A stretch of 64,000 nucleotides of DNA from Strigamia acuminata (GCA_949358305.1 OX442323.1:7440001-7504000); one strand, 5' to 3'; positions 1 through 11,789 are shown, numbered from the stretch's first letter. Translations and numbers: made by a program. Notes: generated by a model not told the origin, from the letters alone.

Positions 1-560
1 GATGTTTGACTATTTTTGAAGGTGTTTGACTATTTTTAATTTTTTTTTACATTTTTTGACTATTCTTGAAGTTTTTTGACATTTTTTGTAGTTTTTTGAC
101 TATTTTTGAAGGTTTTTGACTGTTTTTGAAGGTTTTTGACTATTTTTGAAGGTGTTTGACTATTTTTGAAGGTGTTTGACTATTTTTAATTTTTTTTTTT
201 ACATTTTTTGACTATTTTTGAACGTTTTTGATTATTTTTGAAGGTGTTTGACTATTTTTGAAGGTGTTTGACTATTTTTGAAGGTGTTTGACTATTTTTG
301 AAGGTGTTTGACTATTATTAATTTTTTTTTTTACATTTTTTGACTACTTTTGACTACTTTTGAATTTTTTTTGACTACTTTTAAATTTTTTTTGACTACT
401 TTTGAATCTTTTTTGACTACTTTTGAATCTTTTTTGACTACTTTTAAATTTTTTTTTACTACTTTTAAATTTTTTTTATTATTTTTGACTACATTTAAAT
501 TTTTTTGACTATTTTTTACTATTTTTTGACTATTTTTGAATTTATTTTGATTTTTTATTA
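1..560. repeat. 20-bp intronic minisatellite
   Basis: Imperfect tandem copies of a 20-bp unit (TGACTATTTTTGAAGGTGTT) fill this stretch, decaying after about 330 into TTTTTGACTACTTTTGAA variants. It lies directly upstream of a splice acceptor at 607-608, so it is intronic DNA of the SLC6 gene. No coding signal was seen. Confidence 0.85.
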
Positions 561-608
561 ATTTTTATTGCTTTCGTTAACTTTTAATAATTGTCCAAAT
601 TTTTTCAG

Positions 609-3600
609 GGTTAGGATACGGAATGTTTATAGTTTCGTTTTTAGTTGGAATTTATTATAACATGATCATCGGTTGGACATGGTATTATTTATTTAACTCA
701 TTAACCGACGTTTTGCCGTGGACTTCGTGCGGCAACGATTGGAACACGGATGGTAAATCAAAAAATCTCCTTTCCCCACACAATTCTTAATTCTCACAAT
801 AATTCTCATTTTTATCTTTCCTAGCGTGTCGGCTCGTTGAGGTTACAAACTGTACAGCTCCAACCGGTTTCCTAATGCTCAATGGCACTTGCATTAATCG
901 AGAAAATAGGACGGACGACGAGTGGAAAACCTTCAAATCCAATTTTATTAAACCAAAAATGCCAACCGACGAATACTTCCAGTAATTAATCCAAAAAAAA
1001 AAATTAAAAAAATTTCTAATTAAATTTTATTAACGATTTCCAGTAATTACATGTTGTCCATATCAACCGGAGTGCACGACGTCGGCGGCGTTAAATTAGA
1101 ACTCGCTTTATGTTTGCTTTTATCGTGGGCGATTTGTTTCGTAGCGTTATTGAAAGGTGTCAAAAGTTTTGGCAAGGTTTGTTTGTTTTTTATTATCAAA
1201 AAATGAGATTAAATTGAATTAATTATTTTTTTTAGGCTGTTTATTTCACTGCATTCTTCCCCTACGTCGTCCTCATCATTTTACTCATCCGGGCGGCGAC
1301 TCTCCCCGGTTACATGGACGGGATTTTGTATTACGTCACCCCGCAGTGGGATAAGTTGTTCACCGCTCAAATCTGGGGCGATGCCGCGGTGCAGATTTTC
1401 TTTTCGTTGGCGCCGTGTTGGGGCGGATTGATCACTTTGGCGAGTTACAATAAGTTTCACAACAACTGCTTCCGGTAAGGGTTGAATTTTGATTTTAAAG
1501 AGGCGAGAGATCGTTTGGTGATTGGATTTTGTTTGTTGTAGCGATGCGATTTTGGTGGGGATAGTCAACCCATTGACGAGTTTCTTTGCCGGTTTCGTCA
1601 TATTCGGCATTGTTGGATTCATGGCTCATGAACTGGGACTGTCGGTTGATGAAGTCGTCGGGCAAGGCGCGGGATTGGCTTTTGTCGCCTATCCGGAAGC
1701 AGTCACTCGGTTGCCGTTGTCTCCGCTGTGGGCCGTTTTGTTTTTTGTGATGTTGCTCACGCTCGGAATAGGAACTGAAGTAATTGCGAGAGAGAAAATT
1801 GCTAAAATAATTGCTAAAATCGCAAAAATAATTGTTAAAATCGCAAAAATAATTGCTAAAATCGCAAAAATAATTGCTAAAATTGCAACTATAATTGCAA
1901 TAATTGCTAAAATTGCAACTATAATTGCAATAATTGCTAAAATTGCAACAATAATTGCTAAAATTGCAACTATAATTGCAATAATTGCTAAAACTGCTAA
2001 AACCTAACAAATAATTGCTAAAATCGCAAAAAATAATTGCTAAAATTGCAACTATAATTGCAATAATTGCTAAAACTGCTAAAACCTAACAAATAATTGC
2101 TAAAATCGCAAAAAATAATTGCTAAAATTGCAACTATAATTGCAATAATTGCTAAAACTGCTAAAACCTAAAAAATAATTGCTAAAATCGCAAAAATAAC
2201 TGTTAAAATCGGAAAAATAATTGCTAAAAGTGCAAAAAATATTGTAAATGAAGCAAAAACTGCAAAAATTGTTGTAAATATAGCAAAAATAATTGCAAAT
2301 AGTGCAAAAATTGATTCTTTTTTCAAAATGAAATTTGTTTGTTTTTAGTTCACCATTCTTGAAACCGTGGTCACCACAATTGTCGACACATGGCCAGAAA
2401 AGCTTCGCAAACACCACAAATGGGTATTACTGCTTGTCTGTACAGTCATGTACTTGCTAGGCCTCATGTTATGCACAAATGGAGGAATGTATTTATTTCA
2501 ATTGATGGACAACTTCAGCGCGAGTTACTCAACGCTCTTCATCGGTGTTTTAGAGGTATCAGTCATCAGTTGGGTGTACGGTGTCGACAGATTCATGGAC
2601 GATATTCGCGCAATGCTAGGACACTATCCACCTTTGTACATGTACTGGAAAATCTGTTGGATGTTCATCACCCCCATCACACTTTTTGTACGTTTTAAAT
2701 ACATAGAAAAAAAATTCTAATTTCTAATTTTTTTAATTTATCAATTTATCAGTTTATTCTCATTTTCAACATCGTCGACTTCAGTCCGATTAAATATCAG
2801 GATTATTTATACCCGTCGTGGTCGGTCGGTGTCGGCAGCACGTTTGCACTTGCCTCTGTTCTTGCCATTCCCATCGTCGCCGCTCTGAAAATCTCCAAAA
2901 CCAAAGGCACTTTGTGGGAGGTACTAAAGCGTTTATTTTTATCTATATTTTAAATAATTGCTAAAATTGCTAAAATAATTGCAATAATTGCTAAAATCGT
3001 AACAATAATTGCTAAAATCGCAACAATAATTGCTAAAATCGCAACAATAATTGCTAAAATTGCAACAATAATTGCTAAAATCGCAACAATAATTGCAATA
3101 GTTGCTAAAATCGCAAAAATAATTGCAATAGTTGCTAAAATCGTAACAATAATTGCTAAAATCGCAACAATAATTGCAATAGTTGCTAAAATCGCAAAAA
3201 TAATTGCAATAGTTGCTAAAATCGTAACAATAATTGCTAAAATCGCAAAAATTATTGCAAATGTAGCAAAACCTGCAAAAGTAATTGCAATAGTTGCTAA
3301 AATCGCAACAATAATTGCTAAAAATCGCAAAATAATATCTAAAATCGTAAAATAATTGCTAAAATCGCAACAAATAATTGCAATTGTTGCTGAAATCGCA
3401 AAAATTATGGGAATAATTTCTAAAATTGGAAAAATAATTTCTAAAATCGCAAAAATAATTGCTAAAATCGCAAAAATTATTGCAAATGTAGCAAAACCTG
3501 CAAAAATAATTGCAAATATAGCCAAAATAATTGTAATTTTTTGAATGATTTTTTTTAAATTTTCAAACAGAGAATCAAGCGGTTATCGAAGCCGACAGAA

Positions 3601-3750
3601 TCTTGGGGTCCGAAACTGGCCATGCATCGCGACGACTCTCGCCTAATGAATCTCAAAGATTCCCACACACCCCTGGCCGATCCGACGTCCGATAACTTCG
3701 ACAGCGATGTTTACTACGTCGTCCAAAACGACACAGTAATCATCGCGTAA
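609..3750 (+). CDS. SLC6 Na+/Cl- dependent transporter, glycine-transporter-like (3' part)
   Basis: Eight exons are visible: 609-752, 825-981, 1044-1176, 1236-1474, 1542-1779, 2349-2687, 2753-2920 and 3571-3750 (TAA). The 5' exons lie outside the window. The reading begins at TM3 ([13 protein letters not shown]), passes the extracellular loop with LPWTSC..WNT and several N-glycosylation sequons, and includes the substrate/ion-site helix [11 protein letters not shown] followed by [14 protein letters not shown]. That last stretch resembles GlyT1/GlyT2 (SLC6A9/A5) more than monoamine or GABA members. The end (WGPKLAMHR, then an acidic tail) also fits GlyT C-termini. The protein would be a 12-TM plasma-membrane importer of glycine or a related amino acid, coupled to Na+ and Cl-; the substrate is inference. 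Two introns are swollen by 21-bp repeats. It is convergent with EME1, whose coding end is 554 bp away. Confidence 0.93.
1787..2335. repeat. 21-bp tandem repeat in SLC6 intron
   Basis: Between a splice donor at 1780 and an acceptor at 2347-2348 runs a degenerate array of ATAATTGCTAAAATCGCAAA-type units, about 21 bp each, mixed with ATTGCAACTATAATTGCAAT variants. Because the unit is seven codons long it produces a false open frame of (IIAKIAK)n. This is intron DNA, not protein. Confidence 0.85.
2950..3541. repeat. Second block of the same 21-bp repeat in the next-but-one SLC6 intron
   Basis: The intron 2921-3570 carries the same ATTGCTAAAATCGCAA repeat family as the block at 1787-2335, with more ATTGCAATAGTTGC variants. 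The two blocks are separated by two conserved coding exons and a short intron, so the repeat has spread between introns of one gene, by copying or by independent growth from a shared seed. Confidence 0.85.
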
Positions 3751-4304
3751 AATCGGGACCTAAATTACGCGCCGATAAATTATTTTTTAATTATTTTATC
3801 TGCCAATTTCAACTGACATTCAGCTATGGTAAAAACTAGAATTTTTGGTCTTTTGTTTAAAATATATATATATAATAACTTTATTTATATATATGTATAA
3901 TTGTGATACAAGAATTTATTTACAACGGTTGTGAAAAATCTTTTGCTCGCAAAAAAAAACATTTGTAAAATGTTTTGATTTTTTTATTTAAAAACTTCCT
4001 CGGGAATTCGTCGGGGAATTAAATCTTTTTCTACTTTTTAATTTGTATACGAATATTGATATACATATTGTGCTCCAGTAAGTAGATATTAGAAATCGCT
4101 GTAAGTGTCATTTTGTGTGTTTTGGAAGATCCAACTTCCGTTTTGTATTTTTTAATTAGTTCTGATTCTTTAGAACAATTTTGACGACTAAGTCGTTTAT
4201 TTTGTATATTAATCAAAGCCAAAAATCAACTCCAAAATAGTTTTATTTAAAAAAATATTATTTAAATTTGTGTGTTTAAAAAACGAATAAAAACCAACTA
4301 TGTG
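3751..4304. other. Convergent intergenic region: 3' flanks of SLC6 and EME1
   Basis: AT-rich DNA between the SLC6 stop (3750) and the EME1 stop (4305, other strand). It includes an (AT)n run at about 3863-3895 and AATAAA-like signals, and presumably holds both 3'UTRs. No gene was recognised. Confidence 0.6.
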
Positions 4305-6134
4305 CTAAGTACAATGTAAATTAAGGTCCGCATTTTTAGACGTAAATTGTAAAAACATTTTCCGGGACAATTCGGGTCCGATCCGCCGAGTATTCGCCAA
4401 AGGTCCGGCCCCGCGTCTCACCAAAACGTCTTGAAGCAACTTTTCCTTCTCACTACTACAAATGCATTTGCCGTACGCTCCGATCAGGGCTGACGGCGAC
4501 GGATAAATGTTTATAATCGCTTGAGCAACGTCTGCGGACACGTTGTGGAACGTTTCGATTTGTTTTTGCCACAAAAGCAGCAATCCTTCGCCGGAATTGC
4601 TCACTTTTACGCCTTTGTAATTGTCCACCGTCGTCTGTAAGAGCAGTTGACTGTTGTATTTCGTTCGTCTGAGGTGAAGAAAGGGTTTAAATCAATTATT
4701 TCTGCTTATTTTGTGATTTATATTCATCAAATTGTACTTGTAAGGCGCCGATGCAATGGCTTTAGTGAAGGAGGCGATGACGGTGGCCACGTCCGCCGAG
4801 GACTCCACGAGACGCACGTTGCACGTTTCTTCCAGTAAAACTGCCACGATGCACTACAATGTGTTCCGAAGTGATTAAAAATCATTTTTGAGGTCGTTTT
4901 GACTCACCTCTTCAACGTCGATGTCCGTAACTGAAATATTTGATTTTTTATTGTTTTTGGTTTTGGTTGTTTCGGCCGATTCTAAAACGGCGCCACGAAA
5001 TTTGCGTTGTACGGAGGCTTTTAGACCCCTAGGAAGATTTAATTGGTGTTAATCGGTGGATTAATTAGACTGGGAGATGGTTTACTTCGAGTATCGAGAG
5101 TAGCCTTCGACGATGAAAGTGATTTTCTTATTCGGGAACGAATTTTTAACGGATTTAGCGCGCCGAATCAAAGTGTCTTTCTCCGCACTGCGGTCTCTGT
5201 TGTACTGTAAATGAACGGATGTACGGGCGTAAATAATCAATTAATTAGTGTTAAATTATTCTACCTCTTTAAAAGCGTTGACGAGACTTAAAAATTCGTC
5301 TAGCGGCAGATAAACCAACACTTCGTTTTCCTCTATTTCGTCTTTTTCTATTTCGATTTCTAATTCCTGACTCAGTGTCGACTCGATCAATTCTTTTTTC
5401 CAAGTGACGCAATTGGGAAGCTTCTGTTTGTGGATTTCGAACTGAATTTCAGCCGAGCCGAGAAGAGCCACGAGCACGGGACCGATCGGTAGTTGCATCA
5501 AATTCGAATCAATTACAACTTTGATAAACTATTGTTTAAAAAAAATGTACAAATAAATAAATAATAATAATTTCAGGCCTAAAAATCTACTTTGATCGAC
5601 TGATCCGGTTTTAAATTCCTATTACTCTCCGTCTCGATTTTCTTCAACAATTTCTCTCTCTCTTTTTCAATTCGTTTCTTCGTTTGCGCTTCGTTTTTCT
5701 CTCGTTTTTCCTCCTCTTTCGCCTCTTGTTTACGTCGTTTTTCGTCCTGCAGTTGCGCTCTACCTCGCCTTTTTATCTGCCAATATAGTTACACATCAAT
5801 TTTAATATTTTACACTTTTTAAAAATAACATTTTAATCACTTCGATGTCCGCTAATCTTCGTTCGTTTTCCTCTGGCGTGAGTTTCCTTCGTCTACTTTG
5901 AATCGGCCTCGCCCGCACATCCGAATTCGGTTTTCCCTCGTCCGAACTGCACGACAATTCACAAACCGCCATATTTAAATCATCAAAATTACCACAATCA
6001 TCGAAGAAGTCTTTCCCCCGCAGTTTATCGTTACAAAGTCGCGACCCAGCGCTCACGACTCCATTTCTCGCCGTTTCCAACATCGGCGGCAACGAATCGT
6101 CCGAAGAATCGGACACGAGATCGATTTCCATCAC
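4305..6134 (-). CDS. EME1: Crossover junction endonuclease EME1
   Basis: Seven exons join in frame: complement(4305-4668, 4738-4853, 4908-5028, 5086-5204, 5265-5528, 5591-5776, 5841-6134), 487 aa. EME1 is the non-catalytic partner of MUS81 in a nuclear nuclease that cuts 3'-flaps, replication forks and nicked Holliday junctions. The N-terminus is an acidic, Ser-rich leader (EIDLVSDSSDDSLPPMLE) like other EME1 proteins, followed by a highly charged Lys/Glu helix (exon 5591-5776). The ERCC4-type fold starts at KVVIDSNL and includes ITFIVEGYSRY. The C-terminal helix-hairpin-helix region has the family hallmarks LLWQKQIETFHNVS, YPSPSALIGAY, VRRGAG and RRIGPELSRKMFLQ. I see no ERKxxxD nuclease motif, as expected for EME1. 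The start is the first of two adjacent Met codons. It diverges from the tetraspan gene. Confidence 0.92.
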
Positions 6135-6344
6135 GATTCACGACCAAATGGTCCGGCACAACAAACCCGAAAAGTCTCGACTTTTGAGTAGAGATGGCGC
6201 TGCGTGCGGCAAACATTAAGGGCGCGGCAACTACCTGAGTTATTGGACCCGTTTTGTCCCGTCTCGTGAAAAGGGGTGAAATACAGTATCGGCAGTCGAC
6301 AAAACTCTATAAAGGTGATCGTCGAGAGAAATTAGAAAACCGCC
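6135..6344. promoter_or_regulatory. Probable bidirectional promoter, EME1 / tetraspan gene
   Basis: Only 210 bp separate the start codons of EME1 (leftward) and the tetraspan gene (rightward). The region is less AT-rich than its surroundings. A shared promoter is inferred from the spacing; no TATA box was identified with confidence. Confidence 0.5.
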
Positions 6345-7181
6345 ATGCCTGTTTTACAGGCCTGTTGGTCACCGTGCTGGTGTTACAGCAACGTGAGATT
6401 GGGCACGTTCGCTGTGGCCGTTTTCTCCATTGTAAGTTTACACCCAATTAACCCTCGTATTTACATGTTTAGACATTTCTTTTATTTCGTTTTTTTGTTC
6501 CCAAACAGGTCGGCAGTATTGTCAGTACAGTGTACTCCGCGTGGATTCTCCAAGGTGGACAATCTTCGGAGTTATATAGTCCGTTTTTTGAATCGGATCT
6601 GGGCAGTAGTGAGTAATAGCGCTTTGGGTGCGAGTGAATGCGATTTTATTCATTTTCTTTTTGATTCGTTAGCAACCAAAATTGTTGGTGGAATTTTTAT
6701 ATTTTACTTCGTTATACTTGGGATTTTTTCGGTGTTGATGATCGTCGGAACTCGTCGTGTAAGAGCGGTTGATTTGGTCGTTTCGGTTGATGGGTTTTTG
6801 ATGGTTTTTTTGTTTAGGATTATCGCGGTTTTTTATTGCCGTATCTCGTGTGGCTGGCAGTGCTCATTTTCTATACGGTTTCGTTGGGGATTTGGTTCAG
6901 TGCTAGATACTACACTTATGTGAGTTATAAAAATTGGGTTTTTAATTTGTGATTTTTAGTTTTTAATTTTTTTTAATTTTTTTTTAAGCCTATTTCTACA
7001 TGGTCGTCAATTATGAGTTGGTTTTTCTCATGTCTTATCGTGAGTATTTGGATTTTTATTGAATAATTTGGGTAAATAATTGTTTTTTTGGTTTTAGATT
7101 TATTGCTGGTTGTGCGTGTTCTCTCAATATCAAGTGTTAAAGGAATACCAAACGGGGAATGTCGTCGTTTTGTATCCGTGA
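6345..7181 (+). CDS. Small four-TM membrane protein (LAPTM / DUF4728-like)
   Basis: Six exons join in frame: 6345-6431, 6509-6608, 6673-6758, 6818-6919, 6989-7039 and 7098-7181 (TGA), about 169 aa. The protein starts MPVLQACWSPCWCYSNVRLG, a Cys-rich cytosolic N-terminus, and has four hydrophobic stretches (GTFAVAVFSI, GIFIFYFVILGIFSVLMIV, GFLLPYLVWLAVLIFYTV, IYCWLCVFSQY). The closing YQTGNVVVLYP resembles the tail of insect DUF4728 / lysosome-associated LAPTM-like tetraspans. The family call is by pattern only; function is unknown. Its last exon and 3' flank have been copied into every junction of the downstream METTL7 array, marking it as the left border of the duplicated segment. Confidence 0.72.
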
Positions 7182-8197
7182 AAGGTTTGGAAAAACGATT
7201 TTGTCATTTTTTGAAATTATTTTGTAATTAAATTAATTTTTTTTTTAATTTATAGATCTGCTACTTCAACTTCGTACTTCGGGAAAGGTTTTTTTTTTCT
7301 TTTTATTATTTTTTTACTTTTATACATATATATATATATATATATTATACAAGATTTTTTAACTATTTTATTACTGTTTTTACTCCGTCCATTTTCTATC
7401 GTGTAACGAAACACAAAAATCATTCACCAGGAAGTAAAGATTTATTTTAAAAAAACAACAAAATTGTACAAAACTGTTTAAACTACAGTTTGAAATCTAC
7501 AAAACAATAAAAGTAAAATTTTCTAAAAAATAACACTAAAAATGTAAAAAAAAATCTTTGGTTATAACATAGATATTAGATATAGATAATATCTATGGTT
7601 TAAATCTCAACTTCGATACCCGAGCGCCATTTTACATACAAGTGCCCTAATGTGGTGAACGATTCGTACCGAAATTCAAGTCGGAAACTGAAAAAAAAAG
7701 AGAAAAAAATAATCGTGATTCCGGTCGTCGGTGTTGAAATGAGTATTTCAACATCCAAGACCAAGTAGACATCACGAAAAATCTCAGAGTTTATTAAAAA
7801 AAAATAAGAAATAACAACAAAACTACAAAACTACAGTTTGAAGTCGACAAAACAATAAGAAATCACAACAGAAAATAAGATTTTGAATGAAAAAAAATGC
7901 TTGGTTATAACATAGATGTTAGATATAGATAATATCTATGGTTTTAATCTCAACTTCGATAACCGAGCACCAATTTATATGCAAATACCCTAGCGTGATG
8001 AAAGATTCGGATCGAAATTCAAGATGGAAAGTGGAAAAATCCAGAAATAAATAATCGTGATTACGCCATCGGTCATGAGTATTTAAACACCGAGCAACAT
8101 TCACACGATGCTTCGAACTCCGAGCAGGACATCACGAAACATCTCTACCAGTTTGTAAAGTTTTAAAACGATTTAATTATTTAATTATTTTTCTAAG
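7182..8197. other. 3' flank of tetraspan gene and doubled SGCB-3'UTR-like leader of METTL7 copy A
   Basis: The tetraspan 3' flank ends in an (AT)n run near 7322-7345. Then two successive copies of the SGCB-3'UTR-derived sequence appear (about 7400-7750 and 7790-8060), each with the hairpin around ATAGATATT...AATATCTAT and the fused GAGCGCCATTTTA junction. The stretch just before 8198 is the METTL7 promoter and 5'UTR. No intact gene lies here. Confidence 0.65.
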
Positions 8198-9047
8198 ATG
8201 GCGACCGAGGATGCGCTTTTATCGGACGTCGGGTACAGCACAATATTACCTTTGGCAACTCTCATTACTTGTATTATCATCGCATTGCTGGTCCGTAATG
8301 GCGAACGATTATTCGCTTGGCTTTATACGCTTCTCATGATGAAAGACTTGATGAGAGCGCTCGCACCGCATAAAGAAATACTATTTTTAAAGCTATCCGA
8401 GCAGAAATCGCATTTGCCGGAACTCCGTCGCGGGAATTCGATTCGTATTTTGGAAATCGGATCGGGACCCGGCACGAATTTGCAATATTTTCCGAAAAAT
8501 TGTCGTTTAACTTGCTACGACCCAAATCCGCACTTCAATTCCACGCTGATGAAACGTATCGAGCAATTTCCGGACATAAAACTTGAACGATTGGTCATTT
8601 CCGGCGCAGAAAGCTTGGTGGACACCGAAGACGAAAGCGTGGATGCGGTCGTGTCCGTTCTCGTGCTGTGCACGGTCCAAAACGTCGATCAAGTTCTTAA
8701 AGAAGTCAAGAGAGTTTTGGCGCCGGTAAAAAAAATACGAAAAATTGAATTTTTATTCGTTTTTTTTTAAATATTTAAAATATTTTTATTCGTTACAGGG
8801 CGGGAGATTTTATTTCCTGGAGCACACGGTTTCGGCGCCCTGGACGTTTACGCGTTTTCTGCAGCGAATTTCGAACCCGATTTGGAAAATCTTGCTTGCG
8901 GGATGTCATTTGACGCGCGATTTGGAATCGGAGATCCGGAAATTCGGATTTTCCGCGGTGGATGTAAAGAAAATCCCGAATTTTTATGTGAGTCGTCCTT
9001 ACAATATTTTACTCAAAGAGGGCATTGTGGGAATGGCCGAGAAATAA
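8198..9047 (+). CDS. METTL7/TMT1-type methyltransferase, copy A
   Basis: Two exons, 8198-8725 and 8799-9047, 258 aa (METTL7A/B are about 244). The N-terminus has one hydrophobic helix (TILPLATLITCIIIALLV), the ER/lipid-droplet anchor of this family. SAM motif I is ILEIGSGPGTNLQYF, with the complete E-x-G-x-G-x-G glycine set, followed by RLTCYDPNPHF (acidic ribose-binding position), VDAVVSVLVLCTV and, across the splice, APGGRFYFLEH. Human METTL7A/B (TMT1A/B) are SAM-dependent alkyl-thiol S-methyltransferases on ER membranes; the same activity here is inference. The coding end is TAEK-like (GMAEK). In most copies a short 5'UTR intron appears to end immediately before the ATG. First gene of the array. 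Confidence 0.88.
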
Positions 9048-9422
9048 ATATTTGTTACTTTTTGTGTTGCCAATTGTTTGTTTGGTTTGATAAGTCATCG
9101 ACATTTTGTGTTAATATAGAGAAAATATTGTATTTTACGTTGAAAATTAATTAATATATATACATACAATATATATTATACAAGGTTTTATAACAAATTT
9201 TATTATTGTTTTTACTCCATTTTCTATCGCGTAACGAAACACAAAAATAATTCACCAGGAAGCAAAAATTTATTCAAAAAAAATAAGAAATTCCAACAAA
9301 ACTGTACAAAACCAACTACAGTTTGAAATCGACAAAACAATAACAAATCACAACAGAATATAACACTTAGAATGTAAAAAAAAACCCTGTTTATAACATA
9401 TTAGATATAGATAATACCTATG

Positions 9423-9664
9423 TGTAAACTATTGCTAGCTGACTCTAAATAAAATGGCGGACCCGCTAGTCCGCGACGCACACGCTTGCTTAATTCAATT
9501 CAAAGTGATCTTTATTGCAAATTAACACATTTAAATACAACAATCGCTCACTCCTATTGGCTGTTGCCAATAAACGTCTAACTGACATCTCGATAATGTG
9601 CGTGTTACGTCCAAAAGCCCTCTGGCGACGTAACACGTTCGTCTCGAACCTGAAAAACTCTACA
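9423..9664. mobile_element. Solo LTR (242 bp)
   Basis: Relative to paralogous units, 242 bp are inserted into the SGCB-3'UTR-like sequence. The insert begins TGTAAACTATTGC and ends AAAACTCTACA (TG...CA) and is flanked by the 4-bp direct repeat TATG (9419-9422 and 9665-9668). The other units hold the unoccupied site ATCTATGGTTTTAATC. No internal retrotransposon sequence is present, so this is a solo LTR of a Gypsy or BEL-type element (4-bp duplication). Confidence 0.7.
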
Positions 9665-9937
9665 TATGGTTTTAATCTCAACTTCGATACCCGAGCGCGA
9701 GCGCCATTTTATATGCAAGTGCCCTAGTGTGATAAAAGATTCGGGTCGAAATTCAAGGTGGAAAAAAAGGAAAAACAGATAATAAAAAATAATCGTGATT
9801 CCGGCTATCTGTCAAGATTATTACAACACCGAACAATATCCATATAATACATCGAAGTCTGAGCAGGTCAATCACGAGAAATCTCTCCCAACTTGTAAAG
9901 TTTTAAAACGATTTAATTATTTAAATGTTCTCCTAGG

Positions 9938-10798
9938 ATGGCGAAAGAGGATGCGCTTTTATCGGACGTCGTGTACAGCACAATATTACCGTTGGCAACT
10001 CTAATTACTTGTGTTATCTTCGCATTGCTGTACCGTAACGGACGTTCGCTCGACGACCGATTTTTCGCATGGGTTTATTCGTATTTGATGTTGAATATGT
10101 GGATGGAAGAGCTCGTGTCGCACAAAGAAGAATTATTTTCAAAGCTCACCGAGCAGAAATCGCATTTGCCTGAGCTCCGTCGCGAGAATTCGATTCGTAT
10201 TTTGGAAATCGGATCGGGACCCTGCACGAATTTGCAATATTTTCTGAAAAATTGTCGTTTAACTTGCTACGACCCAAATCCGCACTTCAAATCGAGACTG
10301 TTGAAACGTATCGAGCAATTTCCAGACGTAAAACTCGAACGATTGGTTATTTCCGGCGCGGAAAGCATGGTGGACACCGAAGACGAAAGCGTGGATGCGG
10401 TCGTGTCCGTTTTCGTGCTGTGCTCGGTCAAAAACATTGAGAAAGTTCTCAAAGAAGTCAAAAGAGTCTTGGCGCCGGTATAAAATATACGGAAAATTGA
10501 ATTTTTATTCGTTTTTTAAAGTATTTTGTAAGATTTTTATTCGTTTTAGGGCGGGAGATTTTATTTCCTGGAGCACACGATTTCGGCGCCCTGGACGTTT
10601 ACGCGTTTTGTGCAGCAAATTGCGAACCCGATGTGGAAAATTGTGTGTGCGGGATGTCATTTGACGCGCGATTTAGAATCGGAGATCCAGAAATTCGGAT
10701 TTTCCGTGGTGGATATAAAAAACATCCCGAAAGTCTTTGTGAATTCTCGTTATAATATTTTTATCCAAGAGGCCATTATGGGAACGGCCGAGATATAA
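9938..10798 (+). CDS. METTL7/TMT1-type methyltransferase, copy B (Cys variant)
   Basis: Two exons, 9938-10477 and 10550-10798, 262 aa, with the same gene structure and anchor helix (TILPLATLITCVIFALLY) as the other copies. The third glycine of SAM motif I is replaced by cysteine: ILEIGSGPCTNLQYF, Cys codon 10223-10225. In addition FPKNC is FLKNC just after it. The remainder (CYDPNPHF, VDAVVSVFVLCSV, GGRFYFLEH, DGCHLTRD-like region as AGCHLTRD) is preserved, and both exons are open, so the gene looks translated rather than decayed. Whether it still binds SAM is uncertain. The C-terminus is GTAEI. Confidence 0.86.
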
Positions 10799-10859
10799 AA
10801 GTTTTGTAACTTTTGTTTTGTTTGACAACAGTTATAGTTGTAATATAGAGAAAATATAG

Positions 10860-11403
10860 TAGGCGCATTCAATAACTTCTCGTCTAAATTTTCGTCTCGC
10901 ACGAATTTTTAGACGAAAAGCCTCGTTTTTGAATGCAATCGTTTATTTAGCAAATAAACGATTGTTTAACTCTGGTTTAACTGGGATTCCGGATCAAGTT
11001 CTAGGTCATATCCCGCTGCAAGTTGCATACGGGTATTTATTTCAAGTCGCATACGGTATTTATTTCGAGATTTTTTTCCCCTCGCATTTTTCTATTGTTT
11101 CAATCCCTAATTATTACTATGGTGATGATTATTGTCGTCATTCACTACAAAAAATTTTAGAACAGCTGGAAAATTGTACTTATACCTCCGATCGTCGCGA
11201 TCGATCTAACGGAGATTCAAGATGGCTGCCAACAATACCCGATTTGCACGAGTTTTCTCGTGGCACGAAGATTTAAACGACCTAAAAAGGTCGTGTATTT
11301 TCAGCCCGTTTAAACCCGTTTGCACGAGCTTTTAAACGAGAATCTCGTTTAAAAGTTCGTGGAAACGGGTTTAAACGATCGTTTTAGAGTTTTAGAATGC
11401 GCC
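10860..11403. mobile_element. MITE inserted behind METTL7 copy B
   Basis: A 544-bp insertion with terminal inverted repeats (left TAGGCGCATTCAA, right end ...GAATGCGCC), bounded by TAG direct repeats at 10857-10859 and 11404-11406. Units C, E and others have the empty site (ATATAGTGTTTTACGTTG). The interior has further palindromic stretches built on CGTTTAAAC and TCTCGTTTAAA but no transposase. The 3-bp duplication suggests a PIF/Harbinger-type MITE, with low confidence on family. A related end (AAGGCGCATTCATAAAGAC) occurs at 59463. Confidence 0.72.
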
Positions 11404-11456
11404 TAGTGTTTTACGTTGAAAATTAGTAGATTATAATAAGCGACTTGTTTTAGTTT

Positions 11457-11638
11457 AGCATGAGATGGTATTCAAATTTTTGAGCGGAAATCCTTCGATT
11501 TTGACGCGCAATTTAGAGTCCGAGGTCCGAAAATTTGGATTTTCCGGGTTGGAAATCATAAACATCCCGGAACTCTATTTGAATTCTCGGTATAATGTTT
11601 TTGTCAAAGAGGGCATTGCGGGAACGGCCAAAAAATAA
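11457..11638 (+). pseudogene. Chimeric junction: exon-1 scrap of the 43998 gene fused to METTL7 exon-2 tail
   Basis: GCATGAGATGGTATTCAAAT at about 11458 matches the start of the gene at 43998. After about 45 bp it switches, inside the shared TTTGACGCGC-like sequence, to the last about 135 bp of METTL7 exon 2 (CGCGCAATTTAGAGTCC to a TAA at 11636-11638). It has no promoter or exon 1 of METTL7. The 3' end is closest to copy D (GGCATTGCGGGAACGGCC). Confidence 0.8.
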
Positions 11639-11789
11639 AAAATTTCTTATTTTTTGACATTTTTGTGTTTTGCAATTGTTTGTTTTGTTTGACAATGAGT
11701 CGTCGACATTTTGTTATAATACTAGATAGAGAAAATATAATGTCTTACGTTGAAAATTAGTAGATTATATCTACGACTTGTTTTAGTTT

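Noticed and set aside
1522-3544. Long open frames of (IIAKIAK)n and (IVAILAI)n on both strands
   Set aside because: They are translations of 21-bp intronic repeats lying between clear SLC6 splice sites; the frame is open only because the unit is a multiple of three.
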